Of a stretch of DNA of 64,000 nt, positions 8,134-18,001 are shown one piece after another (positions within the stretch are counted from its first letter, which is position 1; each line of letters starts with the position of its first letter). Under the pieces are notes generated by a model that worked only from the letters and a program-made list of their open reading frames with translations, made no database searches and was not told where the DNA came from. The position numbers and the translations under genes were made by a program. The DNA lies in assembly GCF_900451095.1 (NCBI RefSeq), contig NZ_UGHV01000001.1:1922001-1986000 (forward strand). Direction: 5' to 3'. This DNA is from Helicobacter canis. GTDB lineage: Bacteria; Campylobacterota; Campylobacteria; Campylobacterales; Helicobacteraceae.

Positions 8134-8829
8134 ATGCTTGATTTTGCGTTTATGTGGGAGCATATCGGGCTTTTTACAAGCGGCGTGATCCTGACACTTG
8201 AAATATCATTTTGCGGTATTGCCCTAGCTATCATCATCGGGCTTGTGTGTGCTTGCGTGCTTGTGGAGTGTGAGCGTGAGATCGCCCATAGTAGCAAGAT
8301 AAAAGCCTTTTTCCTGCGGGCTTTACACGCGCTTATCACAAGCTATGTCGAGCTTGCGCGAAATACCCCCTTGCTTATCCAGCTCTTTTTCCTCTACTTT
8401 GCTTTGCCAAAAGTTGGCATAACGCTCTCTGCCTTTACTTGCGCGACTTCAGCACTTGCATTTCTAGGGGGTGGGTATATGTGCGAGAGCTTTCGCGCAG
8501 GGCTTAGTAGTATCCACAAAGCCCAAGTAGAATCCGCCCTTAGCATAGGGCTATCGCGCTTTGGGATACTGCGCTTTGTAGTCTTGCCCCAAGCCCTAGG
8601 TGTAGCCCTGCCCGGGATCACGGCAAATGTCATCTTCCTCATCAAAGAAACTTCTGTCGTTGGGATTTTGGCACTAGCAGATATTTTATACATTAGCAAA
8701 GATATTATTGATCTATATGGCAAAACTTACGAGGCATTGAGTATGCTGCTTATCGTATATATCGCGATACTTTTGCCCATATCGCTAGCAGCAAGCGCGC
8801 TAGAAGCGCATTTGCAAAAACGACTATAA
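8134..8829 (+). CDS. Amino-acid ABC transporter permease 1
   Basis: Polar amino-acid (HisM/GlnP type) inner-membrane permease, 231 residues. It has about five membrane helices, and the cytoplasmic EAA loop is visible (ESALSIGLSRFGILRFVVLP). ELARNTPLLIQLFFLYF is the usual family signature. The ATG follows AAGGAGAGATT. It is the first gene of a three-gene operon with a second permease and an ATPase. No solute-binding protein gene lies nearby. Substrate unknown; glutamine or another polar amino acid is likely from the family. Confidence 0.92.
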   Translation: MLDFAFMWEHIGLFTSGVILTLEISFCGIALAIIIGLVCACVLVECEREIAHSSKIKAFFLRALHALITSYVELARNTPLLIQLFFLYFALPKVGITLSAFTCATSALAFLGGGYMCESFRAGLSSIHKAQVESALSIGLSRFGILRFVVLPQALGVALPGITANVIFLIKETSVVGILALADILYISKDIIDLYGKTYEALSMLLIVYIAILLPISLAASALEAHLQKRL

Positions 8830-8837
8830 GGATAGCT

Positions 8838-9497
8838 ATGGAAGTGTTATTTGCTGGGAATAATCTTTTGCGTTTATTACAGGGGCTTGGGGTGAGCTTT
8901 TCTATCGCGCTTGTGGCGATTGCTTGCTCGATTGTCATTGGCATAGTTGTGGGGTTTATGATGCTATCGCGCTTTATGATCTTGCGCATAGTGTGCAAGC
9001 TCTATTTAGAATCGGTGCGCATTATCCCTATTCTAGCCTTGCTGTATGTCTGCTACTTTGGCTTGCCGCAACTCCTCCATATAAGCCTATCAAACATCGC
9101 CGTAGCGGTGCTAGTCTTTAGCTTCTGGGGTGGAGCGGAGATGGCAGATCTCGTGCGAGGGGCATTATCAAGTGTCGATAAACATCAAAGAGAATCTGCC
9201 CTATCCCTTGGGCTATCGCCACTGCAAGCACAGATTTTCATCATCTTGCCCATTGCTAGCAAAAGACTTTTGCCCGGGCTTATCAATCTCTTTACCCGTA
9301 TGATTAAGACAACCGCTCTTTTGCTTTTCATCGGTATTGCCGATATGCTACAAGTCGGTCGCCAGATCATCGAAGCCAACCGCTCTATCCCCACTGCGGC
9401 TTTTAGCGTATATGGCGCATTGCTTGTGGGGTATTTTGCGATGTGCTTTCCGCTCTCACGCCTAGCCAAATCCCTAGAAAATCGCGCCAAAGCCTAG
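8838..9497 (+). CDS. Amino-acid ABC transporter permease 2
   Basis: Second permease subunit of the same importer (219 residues). YLESVRIIPILALLYVCYFG corresponds to the family's R-x-x-P-ll segment, and RESALSLGLSPLQAQIFIILP is the EAA loop that contacts the ATPase. It starts eight bases after the first permease stops, with AAGGA before the ATG. The two permeases would form a heterodimeric channel, as in Helicobacter GlnP pairs. Confidence 0.92.
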   Translation: MEVLFAGNNLLRLLQGLGVSFSIALVAIACSIVIGIVVGFMMLSRFMILRIVCKLYLESVRIIPILALLYVCYFGLPQLLHISLSNIAVAVLVFSFWGGAEMADLVRGALSSVDKHQRESALSLGLSPLQAQIFIILPIASKRLLPGLINLFTRMIKTTALLLFIGIADMLQVGRQIIEANRSIPTAAFSVYGALLVGYFAMCFPLSRLAKSLENRAKA

Positions 9498-9515
9498 AAT
9501 CTAAAGGATCACTAA

Positions 9516-10256
9516 ATGCTTCAAATCACACATTTATGCAAATCTTATGGCAATCATCTTGTGCTAGATGACATCACGCTAAAGCTTGAGAAAGGCTGCG
9601 TGCTGACTCTGCTAGGACCTAGCGGCTGCGGCAAATCCACGCTTCTGCGCTGTATCAACGGACTAGAATCCACGCAAAAAGGCGAGATCTACCTAGAATC
9701 CAAGCAGATCAACACCAAGCACACAGACTACACAAAGGTGCGCCAAGACATTGGTATGGTGTTTCAAAACTATGAGCTATTCCCACACTTAAGCGTAGAA
9801 GAAAACATTATGCTAGGACCCATAAAGGTGCAAAAACGCGCGCGCGATGAAGTGCTAGACCAAGCCAAAAGCCTGCTAAAGCGCGTAGGACTAGAATCCA
9901 AATCACGCCACTACCCCAAGGAGCTAAGCGGCGGGCAAAAGCAGCGCGTAGCGATCGTGCGGGCATTGTGTATGAACCCAAAGCTTATGCTCTTTGATGA
10001 AGTAACCGCCTCACTTGATCCAGAAATGGTAAGAGAGGTGCTTGATGTGATATTAGAGCTAGCAGATTCTGGTATGACGATGATGATCGTAACGCACGAA
10101 ATGGGCTTTGCCAAGGCGGTGAGCGATAAAATCGTGTTTTTGGATTCTGGGAAGATCGTGCAAGAAAGCACGCCTAATGAGTTTTTCACCAATCCTGCCA
10201 CCGAGCGCGCACGCAAATTTCTCCATACATTTGACTTCAAGCGCAAATCCCACTAA
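9516..10256 (+). CDS. glnQ: Amino-acid ABC transporter ATP-binding protein
   Basis: GlnQ/HisP-type ATPase, 246 residues. Walker A is GPSGCGKSTLLRC, the Q-loop follows in VFQNYELFPHL, the signature is LSGGQKQRVAIVRAL, Walker B is LMLFDEVTASLDPE, and the switch histidine is in VTHEMGFA. It powers import by the two upstream permeases. The spacing (18 bp) and an AAAGGATCACTAA site support an operon. The glnQ symbol is by family only. A double hairpin after the gene probably ends the transcript. Confidence 0.93.
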   Translation: MLQITHLCKSYGNHLVLDDITLKLEKGCVLTLLGPSGCGKSTLLRCINGLESTQKGEIYLESKQINTKHTDYTKVRQDIGMVFQNYELFPHLSVEENIMLGPIKVQKRARDEVLDQAKSLLKRVGLESKSRHYPKELSGGQKQRVAIVRALCMNPKLMLFDEVTASLDPEMVREVLDVILELADSGMTMMIVTHEMGFAKAVSDKIVFLDSGKIVQESTPNEFFTNPATERARKFLHTFDFKRKSH

Positions 10257-10327
10257 CGCAGCCTAGCAAGAGCTGGATTCTAGCCATATTTACCAAAACT
10301 CGCTACAATCCGCTCGCCTTTAAGGCA

Positions 10328-10394
10328 GTAGCGTAGCTTATCCCCTCCAAAGCTGCGCTACTTGGGCTACTGCACCCCCCTCCAGCAGTAGCCC
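10328..10394 (+). terminator. Two hairpins after the ABC transporter operon
   Basis: First hairpin: GTAGCGTAGCTT (10328-10339) with 10350-10361, one wobble. Second: GGGCTACTGC (10364-10373) with GCAGTAGCCC (10385-10394), perfect 10 bp, followed by a pyrimidine-rich TTCTCTTTC stretch. The second looks like an intrinsic terminator. The remaining gap up to 10481 should hold the arsR promoter. Confidence 0.6.
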
Positions 10395-10481
10395 TTCTCT
10401 TTCACTCTTTGCAAATCTTTATCCATTATTTAAACTATTTTTGATACGATACGCCCCACAATAGCTATCCAAAGGAATACT

Positions 10482-11162
10482 ATGCTAGAAGTCTTGATGA
10501 TAGAAGATGATGTAGAGCTTGCAGAGATTTTGAGCGAGTATCTCTCCCAACACGACATAAATGTAACAAGCTATGATGAGCCCTACACTGGTATGAGCGC
10601 GATCAATGCCAAGCATTTTGATCTATTGCTGCTTGATTTGACTCTGCCTAATCTTGATGGGCTTGAAGTGTGCAAGCGAGTCGCCAAGCAAAAAAATATC
10701 CCCATTATCATCTCTTCAGCTCGTAGTGATGTCGATGACAAAGTGCGGGCATTAGAGAGTGGGGCTGATGACTATCTGCCAAAGCCCTATGACCCCAAAG
10801 AGCTTCTAGCTAGGATCCAATCACTCCTGCGCCGCTACAACAACAAACCCCAAAAAGATGAGATCAAAGAAGCAAGCCCAACTTTCCGTATCGATAAAAA
10901 TAGCCGTGAAATCTACTTCCACGATAAAAAGCTTAGTCTCACTCGCGCAGAATACGAGATTTTGACACTGCTCATTAGCAAAAAGGGCAATGTCTTTACC
11001 CGTGAAGCCATCGCCATAGAATCCGAATCCATAAACCCAGAAAGCTCTAATAAAAGCATTGATGTGATCATCGGGCGACTGCGTGCCAAAATCGAAGATG
11101 ACCCCAAAAAGCCAAAGCATATCATCTCTGTGCGTGGTGTGGGCTATAAGCTTGAATTTTAA
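10482..11162 (+). CDS. arsR: ArsR-type acid-response regulator (OmpR family)
   Basis: Response regulator of 226 residues that closely resembles the H. pylori ArsR (HP0166) type, with an Asp-52 phosphorylation site in [15 protein letters not shown]. The acidic pair (EDD, residues 8-10) and the conserved Lys in [14 protein letters not shown] complete the receiver domain. The C-terminal half is a winged-helix DNA-binding domain ([20 protein letters not shown] ... GVGYKLEF). In H. pylori ArsR controls urease and acid-resistance genes. The histidine kinase gene follows 18 bp downstream. Targets in this organism are unknown. Confidence 0.88.
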   Translation: MLEVLMIEDDVELAEILSEYLSQHDINVTSYDEPYTGMSAINAKHFDLLLLDLTLPNLDGLEVCKRVAKQKNIPIIISSARSDVDDKVRALESGADDYLPKPYDPKELLARIQSLLRRYNNKPQKDEIKEASPTFRIDKNSREIYFHDKKLSLTRAEYEILTLLISKKGNVFTREAIAIESESINPESSNKSIDVIIGRLRAKIEDDPKKPKHIISVRGVGYKLEF

Positions 11163-11180
11163 ACGCCACGCCCCTACTCT

Positions 11181-12440
11181 ATGAAACACTCAATATTTTT
11201 TAAAATCTCTATGCTATTTTTGTTTGCTATGGGGAGTTTTTTTGCCTTTTCATTTTACTTCTTAAAATTTCAAGCCGAGCGATATGATAATACTAATGAA
11301 AAAGAAAAATACGAGAAAATCAGCATTGTCTTTAACCGCATAATCTCCCAAGAAAACAACCTTGAAACCATACAAAACTACCTAAAAGAAGTGGGCTTTA
11401 TACAAATCAACGACAATCGCTTGCGCCAAGCCATTATCCAATCAATCCCGATCCCCTATGACACGCCCGGGATCTTTCTGCGATCTGTGGAGATCCAAGA
11501 TGATTTGCTGATCTTGGTCGTGAGTGAGGGCGAAGTGTATTTATATAAGGATTCTATGCGTAGTTTTTATGTTAATTACTACTTAGTCATTTTAATAGGA
11601 TCAGTGATTTTGGTGCTACTTTTTGCCCTAGTGATACGCTCACTGCTGCCGATGATTTATCTACGCAGACAGATTAGGAAATTTGCCAAAGGCGATGTGC
11701 AGGTAGATTGCAGGATCCCGCAAAAAGATGAGATAGGCGAGCTTGCAAACGAGTTTCACAAAGCGATTAAGCGCATAAATGCGCTTAATAATTCTCGCAC
11801 GCTTTTTTTGCGCTCCATTATGCACGAGCTAAAGACCCCCATCACCAAGGGCAGAATCACTGCTGAAATGGTAGAAAACCCCACGCAAAAGCAACGCCTA
11901 GTCTCTGCCTTTGATCGGCTAAATTTCCTAATCGATGAATTTGCCAAAATCGAGCAGCTCTCTTCGCACAATTACAATCTCCAAAAAAGTGAATTTAGCG
12001 TGCAAGAGCTTGTAAGCTATGTAGAAAAAATGCTTCTCATTGATAGGCTAGAATGCTCTCCCATAGCAAACCACTGCCCCAATGACCTAATCAAAGCTGA
12101 TTTTGATCTCTTTGCAATGTCAGTAAAAAACCTCATCGATAATGCCATTAAATACAGCACCGATGGCAAAGTATCCCTAGAATCCGATGGACGCAATCTC
12201 ATCATCTCTAACTACGGCGCACCACTTACAATGCCCTTTGAAGACTACTGCAAGCCCTACTTCAAGGACTCTACCAAGCCTAGCTCGCAGGGCTTTGGAC
12301 TTGGAATGTATATCATCAAAAACACCCTTGATGCGCAAAATTTTAATATCACTTACACGCATAGTGATGGGGTCAATAGTTTTACTATCGAGGGCTGCAT
12401 TATCGAGAGTTTTTGCCCTCTGCCTATCCACCACACTTAA
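11181..12440 (+). CDS. arsS: ArsS-type sensor histidine kinase
   Basis: 419 residues: membrane helix about 9-28, periplasmic sensor about 29-132, second helix about 133-153, HAMP-like linker, then kinase. Phospho-acceptor is His-215 in LRSIMHELKTPITKGR, the N box is in VKNLIDNAIKYS, and the glycine box is GFGLGMYI. It sits directly after the cognate regulator, as in H. pylori ArsRS. Oddity: I find no histidine in residues 29-132, whereas periplasmic histidines are implicated in acid sensing by H. pylori ArsS. The signal sensed here may therefore differ. No strong ribosome site is seen before the ATG. Confidence 0.87.
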   Translation: MKHSIFFKISMLFLFAMGSFFAFSFYFLKFQAERYDNTNEKEKYEKISIVFNRIISQENNLETIQNYLKEVGFIQINDNRLRQAIIQSIPIPYDTPGIFLRSVEIQDDLLILVVSEGEVYLYKDSMRSFYVNYYLVILIGSVILVLLFALVIRSLLPMIYLRRQIRKFAKGDVQVDCRIPQKDEIGELANEFHKAIKRINALNNSRTLFLRSIMHELKTPITKGRITAEMVENPTQKQRLVSAFDRLNFLIDEFAKIEQLSSHNYNLQKSEFSVQELVSYVEKMLLIDRLECSPIANHCPNDLIKADFDLFAMSVKNLIDNAIKYSTDGKVSLESDGRNLIISNYGAPLTMPFEDYCKPYFKDSTKPSSQGFGLGMYIIKNTLDAQNFNITYTHSDGVNSFTIEGCIIESFCPLPIHHT

Positions 12441-12449
12441 GGAGTCATT

Positions 12450-13880
12450 ATGTGTCCATCAAAACTAGCAGATTTTAAAGAAAAATGCGCGGTCGTTGGC
12501 GTGTATAATGCGCCAAATGCCAATATCCTAGCTTACTATGGGCTATTTGCTATGCAGCACAGAGGGCAAGAAGCCAGCGGGATAGCCGTAAGCAATGCCC
12601 AAAAAATCTCCCTATATAAAAACAACGGACTTGTAACCCAAGTCTTTGAGCCAGAGATTTTGGCAAATCTCACGGGCTTTGCTGCTATCGGGCACAATCG
12701 CTACTCCACCGCAGGCGAAGATAGTATCAATGAGTGTCAGCCTATTTTCGCTCGCTATTCCCTTGGGCAAATCGCTATCGCCCACAATGGCAATCTCACC
12801 AACGCCGATATACTGCGCGATGATCTCACCATACAAGGCTCAATCTTCCAAAGCCACCTTGATACAGAAGTGCTAATCCACCTAATCGCCAAATCCCAGC
12901 GTGCCACGCTAAGTGAGCGCATTATAGAATCCATCTGCCAAATCGATGGCGCGTTTGCCCTAGTGATTTTATCGCGCACCAAGATGTTTGCTATCCGTGA
13001 TCCCTATGGCTTGCGCCCCTTAAGCCTAGGCAAGATAGAAAATGACGATGGCACGCAAGGCTACATTGTGGCAAGCGAGACGAGTGCTTTTGATCTAATC
13101 GGTGCGCAGTTTGTGCGCGATATTGAGCCCGGAGAAATGCTAGTCTTTGAAAAAAGCGCGACAAACCCCACCTACAAATCCTATCACTACAAAGCCCCCA
13201 CGCCATTTCCCTGCGTGTTTGAGTATGTGTATTTCGCGCGTCCTGATAGCGTGGTATTCTCGCGCAATGTCTATGAAGTGCGTAAAAATCTCGGCAAGCA
13301 GCTAGCAAAAGAGCATAAGCTCAAAGCTGATATGGTGATCCCGGTGCCAGACTCTGGCGTGGCAGCAGCCCTAGGCTATGCGAAAGAAAGTGGCATAGAC
13401 TTTGAGCTAGGCATTATCCGCAATCACTATGTAGGGCGGACCTTCATCGAGCCAACGCAACAAGCAAGGGAGCTAAAAGTAAAGCTTAAATTAAACCCCA
13501 TAGCCGGACTCATCAAAGGCAGAGATATTATCGTGATTGATGACTCTTTGGTGCGAGGCACCACAAGCAAGCAAATCATCAAAATCCTGCGCCAAGCCGG
13601 TGCGCGTAAAATCTACCTACTAATCTCCGCGCCCCCCACAATCGCTCCTTGCTACTATGGTGTAGATACCCCAGAAAAAGAGCAGCTAATCTGTGCAAGC
13701 CATAGCTTAAAGGAAGTGCAGAGCTTCATCGGCGCAGATTATCTAGGCTTTTTATCCCTAGAAGGCTTACAAAAAAGCATAGAATCTAGCGCGGTAGTAG
13801 GCAAGCCAAAGCAAGAAAAGCTCTCCTACTGCCAAGCCTGCTTTGATGGCTGCTATGTGGATTCTATCTATAAGCGATAA
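12450..13880 (+). CDS. purF: Amidophosphoribosyltransferase
   Basis: First committed step of purine synthesis: transfers glutamine amide nitrogen to PRPP. The glutaminase nucleophile is Cys-13 in KCAVVGVYN, so a 12-residue propeptide would be removed, as in the B. subtilis type. FAMQHRGQEASGIAV, GHNRYSTAG and NGNLTNADILRDDL are family motifs. The PRPP-binding site is VIDDSLVRGTTS. C-terminal cysteines (CQACFDGCY) match the Fe-S-bearing branch. 476 residues is normal. It starts nine bases after arsS behind AAGGAG, so it may be co-transcribed with arsRS. Confidence 0.95.
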   Translation: MCPSKLADFKEKCAVVGVYNAPNANILAYYGLFAMQHRGQEASGIAVSNAQKISLYKNNGLVTQVFEPEILANLTGFAAIGHNRYSTAGEDSINECQPIFARYSLGQIAIAHNGNLTNADILRDDLTIQGSIFQSHLDTEVLIHLIAKSQRATLSERIIESICQIDGAFALVILSRTKMFAIRDPYGLRPLSLGKIENDDGTQGYIVASETSAFDLIGAQFVRDIEPGEMLVFEKSATNPTYKSYHYKAPTPFPCVFEYVYFARPDSVVFSRNVYEVRKNLGKQLAKEHKLKADMVIPVPDSGVAAALGYAKESGIDFELGIIRNHYVGRTFIEPTQQARELKVKLKLNPIAGLIKGRDIIVIDDSLVRGTTSKQIIKILRQAGARKIYLLISAPPTIAPCYYGVDTPEKEQLICASHSLKEVQSFIGADYLGFLSLEGLQKSIESSAVVGKPKQEKLSYCQACFDGCYVDSIYKR

Positions 13881-13888
13881 TCCCAGCG

Positions 13889-14944
13889 ATGCTAGAATCC
13901 ACTTTTGACTCTGCGCGCTCTCGTAGCCTAGAATCCACTTTTGACCAATCCCAAGTCTCGCCACACACACTCTTGCAAGCTAGAGAGCTGCTAACGCTTG
14001 GGCGATATTTCAAGGCACGCTTTGGGCAGCGCGTGCGTAAAATCCCCATAACCCTGCAAGGCTTCACCTGCCCTAATATCGATGGCACACTGGCTAAAGG
14101 CGGCTGTATCTACTGCTGCAATGAGAGCTTCTCGCCAAGTGCGATCAAAGTGCCAAAAGTGGATTCTAGCCCCACAATGCGTCCAAATCTCTCCACAAAC
14201 CCCTTGCTGCCTAAGCAGCTAAGCCAGCTAGAAGAGCAATTTTTGTGGCATACAGAATTTCACAAGCGCAAATTTAGCGTGCAAAAATATATGGTGTATT
14301 TCCAATCTTATACCAACACCTACGCGCCTTTAGAGACCTTGCAAGCTCTTTTTAGCAAGGCTTTGGGCTTTGCTAATGTCGTGGGGCTAAGTATCGGCAC
14401 GCGCGTGGATTGTGTGGATTCTAGGGTGCTTGCTATGCTAGGGAAGTTTGTCAAAAATGGCGCGGAGATCTGGCTGGAGTATGGGGTGCAATCAGTCTTT
14501 GATGAAACTTTGCGCAAGATCAATCGCGCCCACACAAGCAAGGGGATCAAAGAGCTATTTGCTGCAACAAGAGCAAGTGGGATCAAAGTATGCGCGCATT
14601 TAATCTATGGGCTACCGGGTGAAGATAGCGAGATGATGCTACACTCTTTACAAAAGGTGCTTGAGTGGGGGATTGATGGCATTAAAATCCACCCGCTCTA
14701 TGTCATAGAAGGCACACCTTTAGCGCGTATGTATCACGCTAATCGCTATATCCCAATCGACTTAGAATCCTATGCGGATTTAATCATCAAATCTATCCAA
14801 ATACTCCCGCCTGAAGTGGTGATCCACCGCATTAGTGCTGGTGCGCACGAAGAGAGCTTGCTCGCACCTAAATGGTGCTTTGACAAAAATATCCAAATGC
14901 GCCTTTTGCGTGAAAGACTGCGAGAGATCGGCGTGGAGTATTAA
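13889..14944 (+). CDS. TIGR01212/YtqA-family radical SAM protein
   Basis: 351 residues. LGRYFKARFGQRVRKIPITL leads into the iron-sulfur cysteines CPNIDGT...GGCIYC, characteristic of this radical SAM family, followed by FQSYTNTYAPLETL, SIGTRVDC and HLIYGLPGEDSEMML. The family is conserved but its substrate is not firmly known to me. The first ~25 residues (MLESTFDSARSRSLESTFD) are two translated copies of the 15-mer repeat, and the ATG at 13889 lacks a ribosome site, so the true start may be a downstream TTG or CTG near 13975-13990. A further copy (KVDSSP) lies at about 14157. It converges on gmhA with a 2-bp gap. Confidence 0.82.
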   Translation: MLESTFDSARSRSLESTFDQSQVSPHTLLQARELLTLGRYFKARFGQRVRKIPITLQGFTCPNIDGTLAKGGCIYCCNESFSPSAIKVPKVDSSPTMRPNLSTNPLLPKQLSQLEEQFLWHTEFHKRKFSVQKYMVYFQSYTNTYAPLETLQALFSKALGFANVVGLSIGTRVDCVDSRVLAMLGKFVKNGAEIWLEYGVQSVFDETLRKINRAHTSKGIKELFAATRASGIKVCAHLIYGLPGEDSEMMLHSLQKVLEWGIDGIKIHPLYVIEGTPLARMYHANRYIPIDLESYADLIIKSIQILPPEVVIHRISAGAHEESLLAPKWCFDKNIQMRLLRERLREIGVEY

Positions 14945-14946
14945 GC

Positions 14947-15504
14947 CTAATAATCCATTTCAAGTAGTCCGCAAATACTATGGATCACAAGGATATGGGC
15001 TTCTTGGATTCTAGGGGTATTATCACTTGGGATTACGAGATTTTCACTAAGCTCATTCATCTTGCCTCCACCCTTGCCACTTAGCCCCACGCAGTAGCAG
15101 CCAAGCTTTTGCCCTACTTCAAAGGCTTTTAGCACATTAGCAGAATTCCCACTTGTGCTAATGCCAAAGAGCGCGTCCCCTTTGTGCGCAAGTGCTTCGA
15201 CTTGACGAGAAAACACAAACTCAAACCCATAGTCATTGCCTATGGCAGTGAGTGCTGAAGTATCTGTGGTGATAGAAATCCCAGCCAAGGCTTTGCGCTC
15301 CTTTTTATACCGCCCACTAAGCTCCGCGGCAAAATGCTGCGCATCTGCCGCGCTGCCACCATTGCCAAAGGCGATAATTTTCCCGCCAGAATCTAACACC
15401 GCCTTAAGCTTCCTTGCTACTTGCTCGATTTGTGGCTGTAATGCAAGCGTGGCTTGCAGTGTGGCGATACTCTCAGTGATTTCATTATGGATAAAGCTCT
15501 GCAT
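14947..15504 (-). CDS. gmhA: Sedoheptulose-7-phosphate isomerase
   Basis: 185-residue SIS-fold enzyme converting sedoheptulose 7-phosphate to D-glycero-manno-heptose 7-phosphate, the first step to ADP-heptose for LPS core. Motifs: [20 protein letters not shown] and [32 protein letters not shown], and the C-terminal [16 protein letters not shown]. The start has AAGGAGTAAGA upstream. It is the last gene of the gmhB-hldD-hldE-gmhA operon, two bases after hldE. Confidence 0.95.
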   Translation of the reverse strand: MQSFIHNEITESIATLQATLALQPQIEQVARKLKAVLDSGGKIIAFGNGGSAADAQHFAAELSGRYKKERKALAGISITTDTSALTAIGNDYGFEFVFSRQVEALAHKGDALFGISTSGNSANVLKAFEVGQKLGCYCVGLSGKGGGKMNELSENLVIPSDNTPRIQEAHILVIHSICGLLEMDY

Positions 15505-15506
15505 TC

Positions 15507-16937
15507 TTACTCCTTGTGTGATGGTGTGTGTGAGCGGATTTTTTCAATAATACTTGTGCTAGATCTGCCCTGCACAAACTCTATGAGCTTGACTTCTTTA
15601 GCAAACTCACTGCCTACAACCTCTTTGCCCGTGTAGTCCGCGCCTTTTACAAGCACAGCAGGCTTAATGAGCTTAATAAGCTCTAAAGGCGTGTCCTCTT
15701 CAAAGATCACGACAAAATCCACGCACTCTAGCCCAGCTAGCACTGCGGCGCGATCTTCTTGGGGGATTATGGGGCGGCTCTCGCCCTTTAGCCTTTTCAC
15801 CGAGCTATCACTATTTAGCCCCACGATTAGCACATCCCCAAGCTCCCTTGCCTTTTGCAAATACGAAATATGCCCCGCGTGCAAAATATCAAAGCAGCCA
15901 TTGGTGAATATGATCTTTTTCTCGTGTAGGCTCTTTAGCAGTGCGTGTAACTCTTGCTGGCTGATGACCTTAGAATCCGCATATACCCCATCGTGCAAAA
16001 AGCTTATAATCTCACTCAAGCTTGCGCTCGCACTACCGATCTTGCCGATCACCACCGCCGCAGCCGCATTGGCAAAATCACTTGCTTGATAAATATCAAG
16101 CCCACTGCTAAGCCCAAAGGCTAAGGCAGCTATAACCGTATCTCCAGCCCCTGTTACATCATAGACTTCTTTAGCAATGGTGGGGGATTTGACTAGGCTA
16201 TCATCACGCAAAATAGCAATCCCATCTTCACTAAGTGTAACCAAGCAAATATCAAGCTTGCATAGAGCTTGGAGCTTTTTCATCGCAGCTTTTAGACTTG
16301 TATCATCAGTGATTTGTATCTGTGTAGCAAGGCTTGCTTCAAGCTTATTTGGCGTCAGTAGTGTGGCGTTTTTGTATTTGGCATAATCGCTCCCCTTTGG
16401 ATCAACAAGCACAAGGCGATTGCAGCTTCTAGCAAGGCTGATGATCCGCTTTGTGAAACTTGGAGTAAGCAAGCCCTTAGCATAATCGCTCACAATAATG
16501 GCATCAAAATTATGCAGCTTATGGCATAGCAGCTCAAATAGCTCATCTTCTAGCTGGGGCGTTATGGGGGTGGATTCTTCCCTATCGACACGCAAAACTT
16601 GCTGATGAGAGATTAGAATCCTACTTTTTTGCGTGGTGGGGCGATTAGTTGGGATAATGTAAGAGACATCAATCCCTAGCCGATCTAGCTCGCCAACAAG
16701 CCATTTGCCTAAGCTATCATCACCGATGATCCCACACATACTCACCCTTGCCCCAAGGGCGTTAAGGTTTGCCCCTACATTGCACGCCCCACCTAGGCGA
16801 TTGCTCTCGGTCTTGACATTGACTACTTGCACAGGAGCTTCTGGGGAGATTCTATTACACGACCCCCAGATATAGTGATCTACCATCAAATCCCCTATGA
16901 CAAGGATTCTAGGGGTTTTATTATGCAGTCTTAGCAT
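15507..16937 (-). CDS. hldE: Bifunctional heptose-7-P kinase / heptose-1-P adenylyltransferase
   Basis: 476 residues with two domains. The N-terminal ribokinase-type kinase (about 1-320) carries [24 protein letters not shown] and [19 protein letters not shown]. The C-terminal cytidylyltransferase fold (about 340-476) carries [18 protein letters not shown] and [13 protein letters not shown]. It makes heptose 1,7-bisphosphate and later ADP-D-glycero-manno-heptose. The start overlaps the end of hldD by seven bases, so translation is probably coupled. Confidence 0.95.
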   Translation of the reverse strand: MLRLHNKTPRILVIGDLMVDHYIWGSCNRISPEAPVQVVNVKTESNRLGGACNVGANLNALGARVSMCGIIGDDSLGKWLVGELDRLGIDVSYIIPTNRPTTQKSRILISHQQVLRVDREESTPITPQLEDELFELLCHKLHNFDAIIVSDYAKGLLTPSFTKRIISLARSCNRLVLVDPKGSDYAKYKNATLLTPNKLEASLATQIQITDDTSLKAAMKKLQALCKLDICLVTLSEDGIAILRDDSLVKSPTIAKEVYDVTGAGDTVIAALAFGLSSGLDIYQASDFANAAAAVVIGKIGSASASLSEIISFLHDGVYADSKVISQQELHALLKSLHEKKIIFTNGCFDILHAGHISYLQKARELGDVLIVGLNSDSSVKRLKGESRPIIPQEDRAAVLAGLECVDFVVIFEEDTPLELIKLIKPAVLVKGADYTGKEVVGSEFAKEVKLIEFVQGRSSTSIIEKIRSHTPSHKE

Positions 16938-17992
16938 AGCAAGTCCTTTGCTTGAGATAGGGCATAAATTGCCTGTATATAGTCTTTTATGCCATCTTCT
17001 AGGCTATATGCTGGGGTATAGCCTAGATCGCTGGTTGTTTGCGTGATGTCTGCTTGGGTGTGGGTTTGGAAAAATGTGTAAGGGTTTTTGATATATTCAA
17101 GCGTGAAATCCCCTAGGGGTGCTAGATTTTTATGCGCACTTAGGGCAGCTAGCTCCTTGCGCAAAATCGCAATAATGTCATTAAAGCTACGGCTTACCCC
17201 AAAGCCCACATTATAGATCCCGCCTTTTTGCGCATTCATCGCTAGCACATTTGCCGCTACCACATCATCGATATACACAAAATCTCTCATCTGCTCACCA
17301 AACTCAAAGAGCCTAACACGCCCAGAATGTATCGCCTGTAAGCCTAGCTGCAAAATCATCGAAGCGGTTTTGCCCTTGTAAAATTCTCTCCTGCCATAGA
17401 CATTGAAGTAGCGCAGCCCCACGATTGGCGTGCTTGGAGCGTCTGCTAGGATTTTACGCACACTATTATCCATAAGCAATTTGGAGTAGCCATAGATATT
17501 TTCTGGATTCTCACCAGAGCCTATGATATTTGGGGCAGGCGTGTTGCCATAAGTGCCTGCCGAGCTTGCATAAATCATCTTCGCGCCCTTTTGTAGCGTG
17601 ATATGCAAAAGCTCTAAAAACGCGTGGTGATTGGTCTCTATCATTAGCTTTTGATTGCTTACAGTGGTATCGCTTATGGCAGCTTGGTGGAAGACATAGT
17701 CAAAGTGGATTTTCTCTAAAATCTCTAAGCCTTTGGTAATATCAAGGGCTAGCACATCGCCATTAAAACCTAAGAGATTTTTAAAATGCCCTAGTGAAGT
17801 GGGATTCCCACTTGGGAAGCACTCGCCATCGCGGAATTTATCTAGCACGATTATGCGCGTATCTTTATGATGGGCTTGGAAGTAAGCAGCAAGTGAGCTG
17901 CCGATAAAGCCCGCGCCACCGGTGATAAGGATACTCTTGCCAGCTAGATCAGGGAGCAAATGCTCGGGGATTTTTGGATTGGGGATAGACAT
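16931..17992 (-). CDS. hldD: ADP-L-glycero-D-manno-heptose-6-epimerase
   Basis: NAD(P)-dependent short-chain dehydrogenase that epimerises ADP-heptose for LPS core. Rossmann motif ITGGAGFIGSSLA near residue 22; catalytic Ser region ASSAGTYG and YxxxK in YGYSKLLMD; then VVGLRYFNVYG-like RYFNVYGRREFYKGKTAS. 353 residues, slightly longer than E. coli RfaD. GGAGTG precedes the ATG. Second gene of the heptose operon, nine bases after gmhB. Confidence 0.94.
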   Translation of the reverse strand: MSIPNPKIPEHLLPDLAGKSILITGGAGFIGSSLAAYFQAHHKDTRIIVLDKFRDGECFPSGNPTSLGHFKNLLGFNGDVLALDITKGLEILEKIHFDYVFHQAAISDTTVSNQKLMIETNHHAFLELLHITLQKGAKMIYASSAGTYGNTPAPNIIGSGENPENIYGYSKLLMDNSVRKILADAPSTPIVGLRYFNVYGRREFYKGKTASMILQLGLQAIHSGRVRLFEFGEQMRDFVYIDDVVAANVLAMNAQKGGIYNVGFGVSRSFNDIIAILRKELAALSAHKNLAPLGDFTLEYIKNPYTFFQTHTQADITQTTSDLGYTPAYSLEDGIKDYIQAIYALSQAKDLLC

Positions 17993-18001
17993 TTTACACT
18001 C

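Noticed and set aside
12991-13308. A 105-codon minus-strand frame inside purF
   Set aside because: Lies wholly within a conserved gene and has no features of its own.
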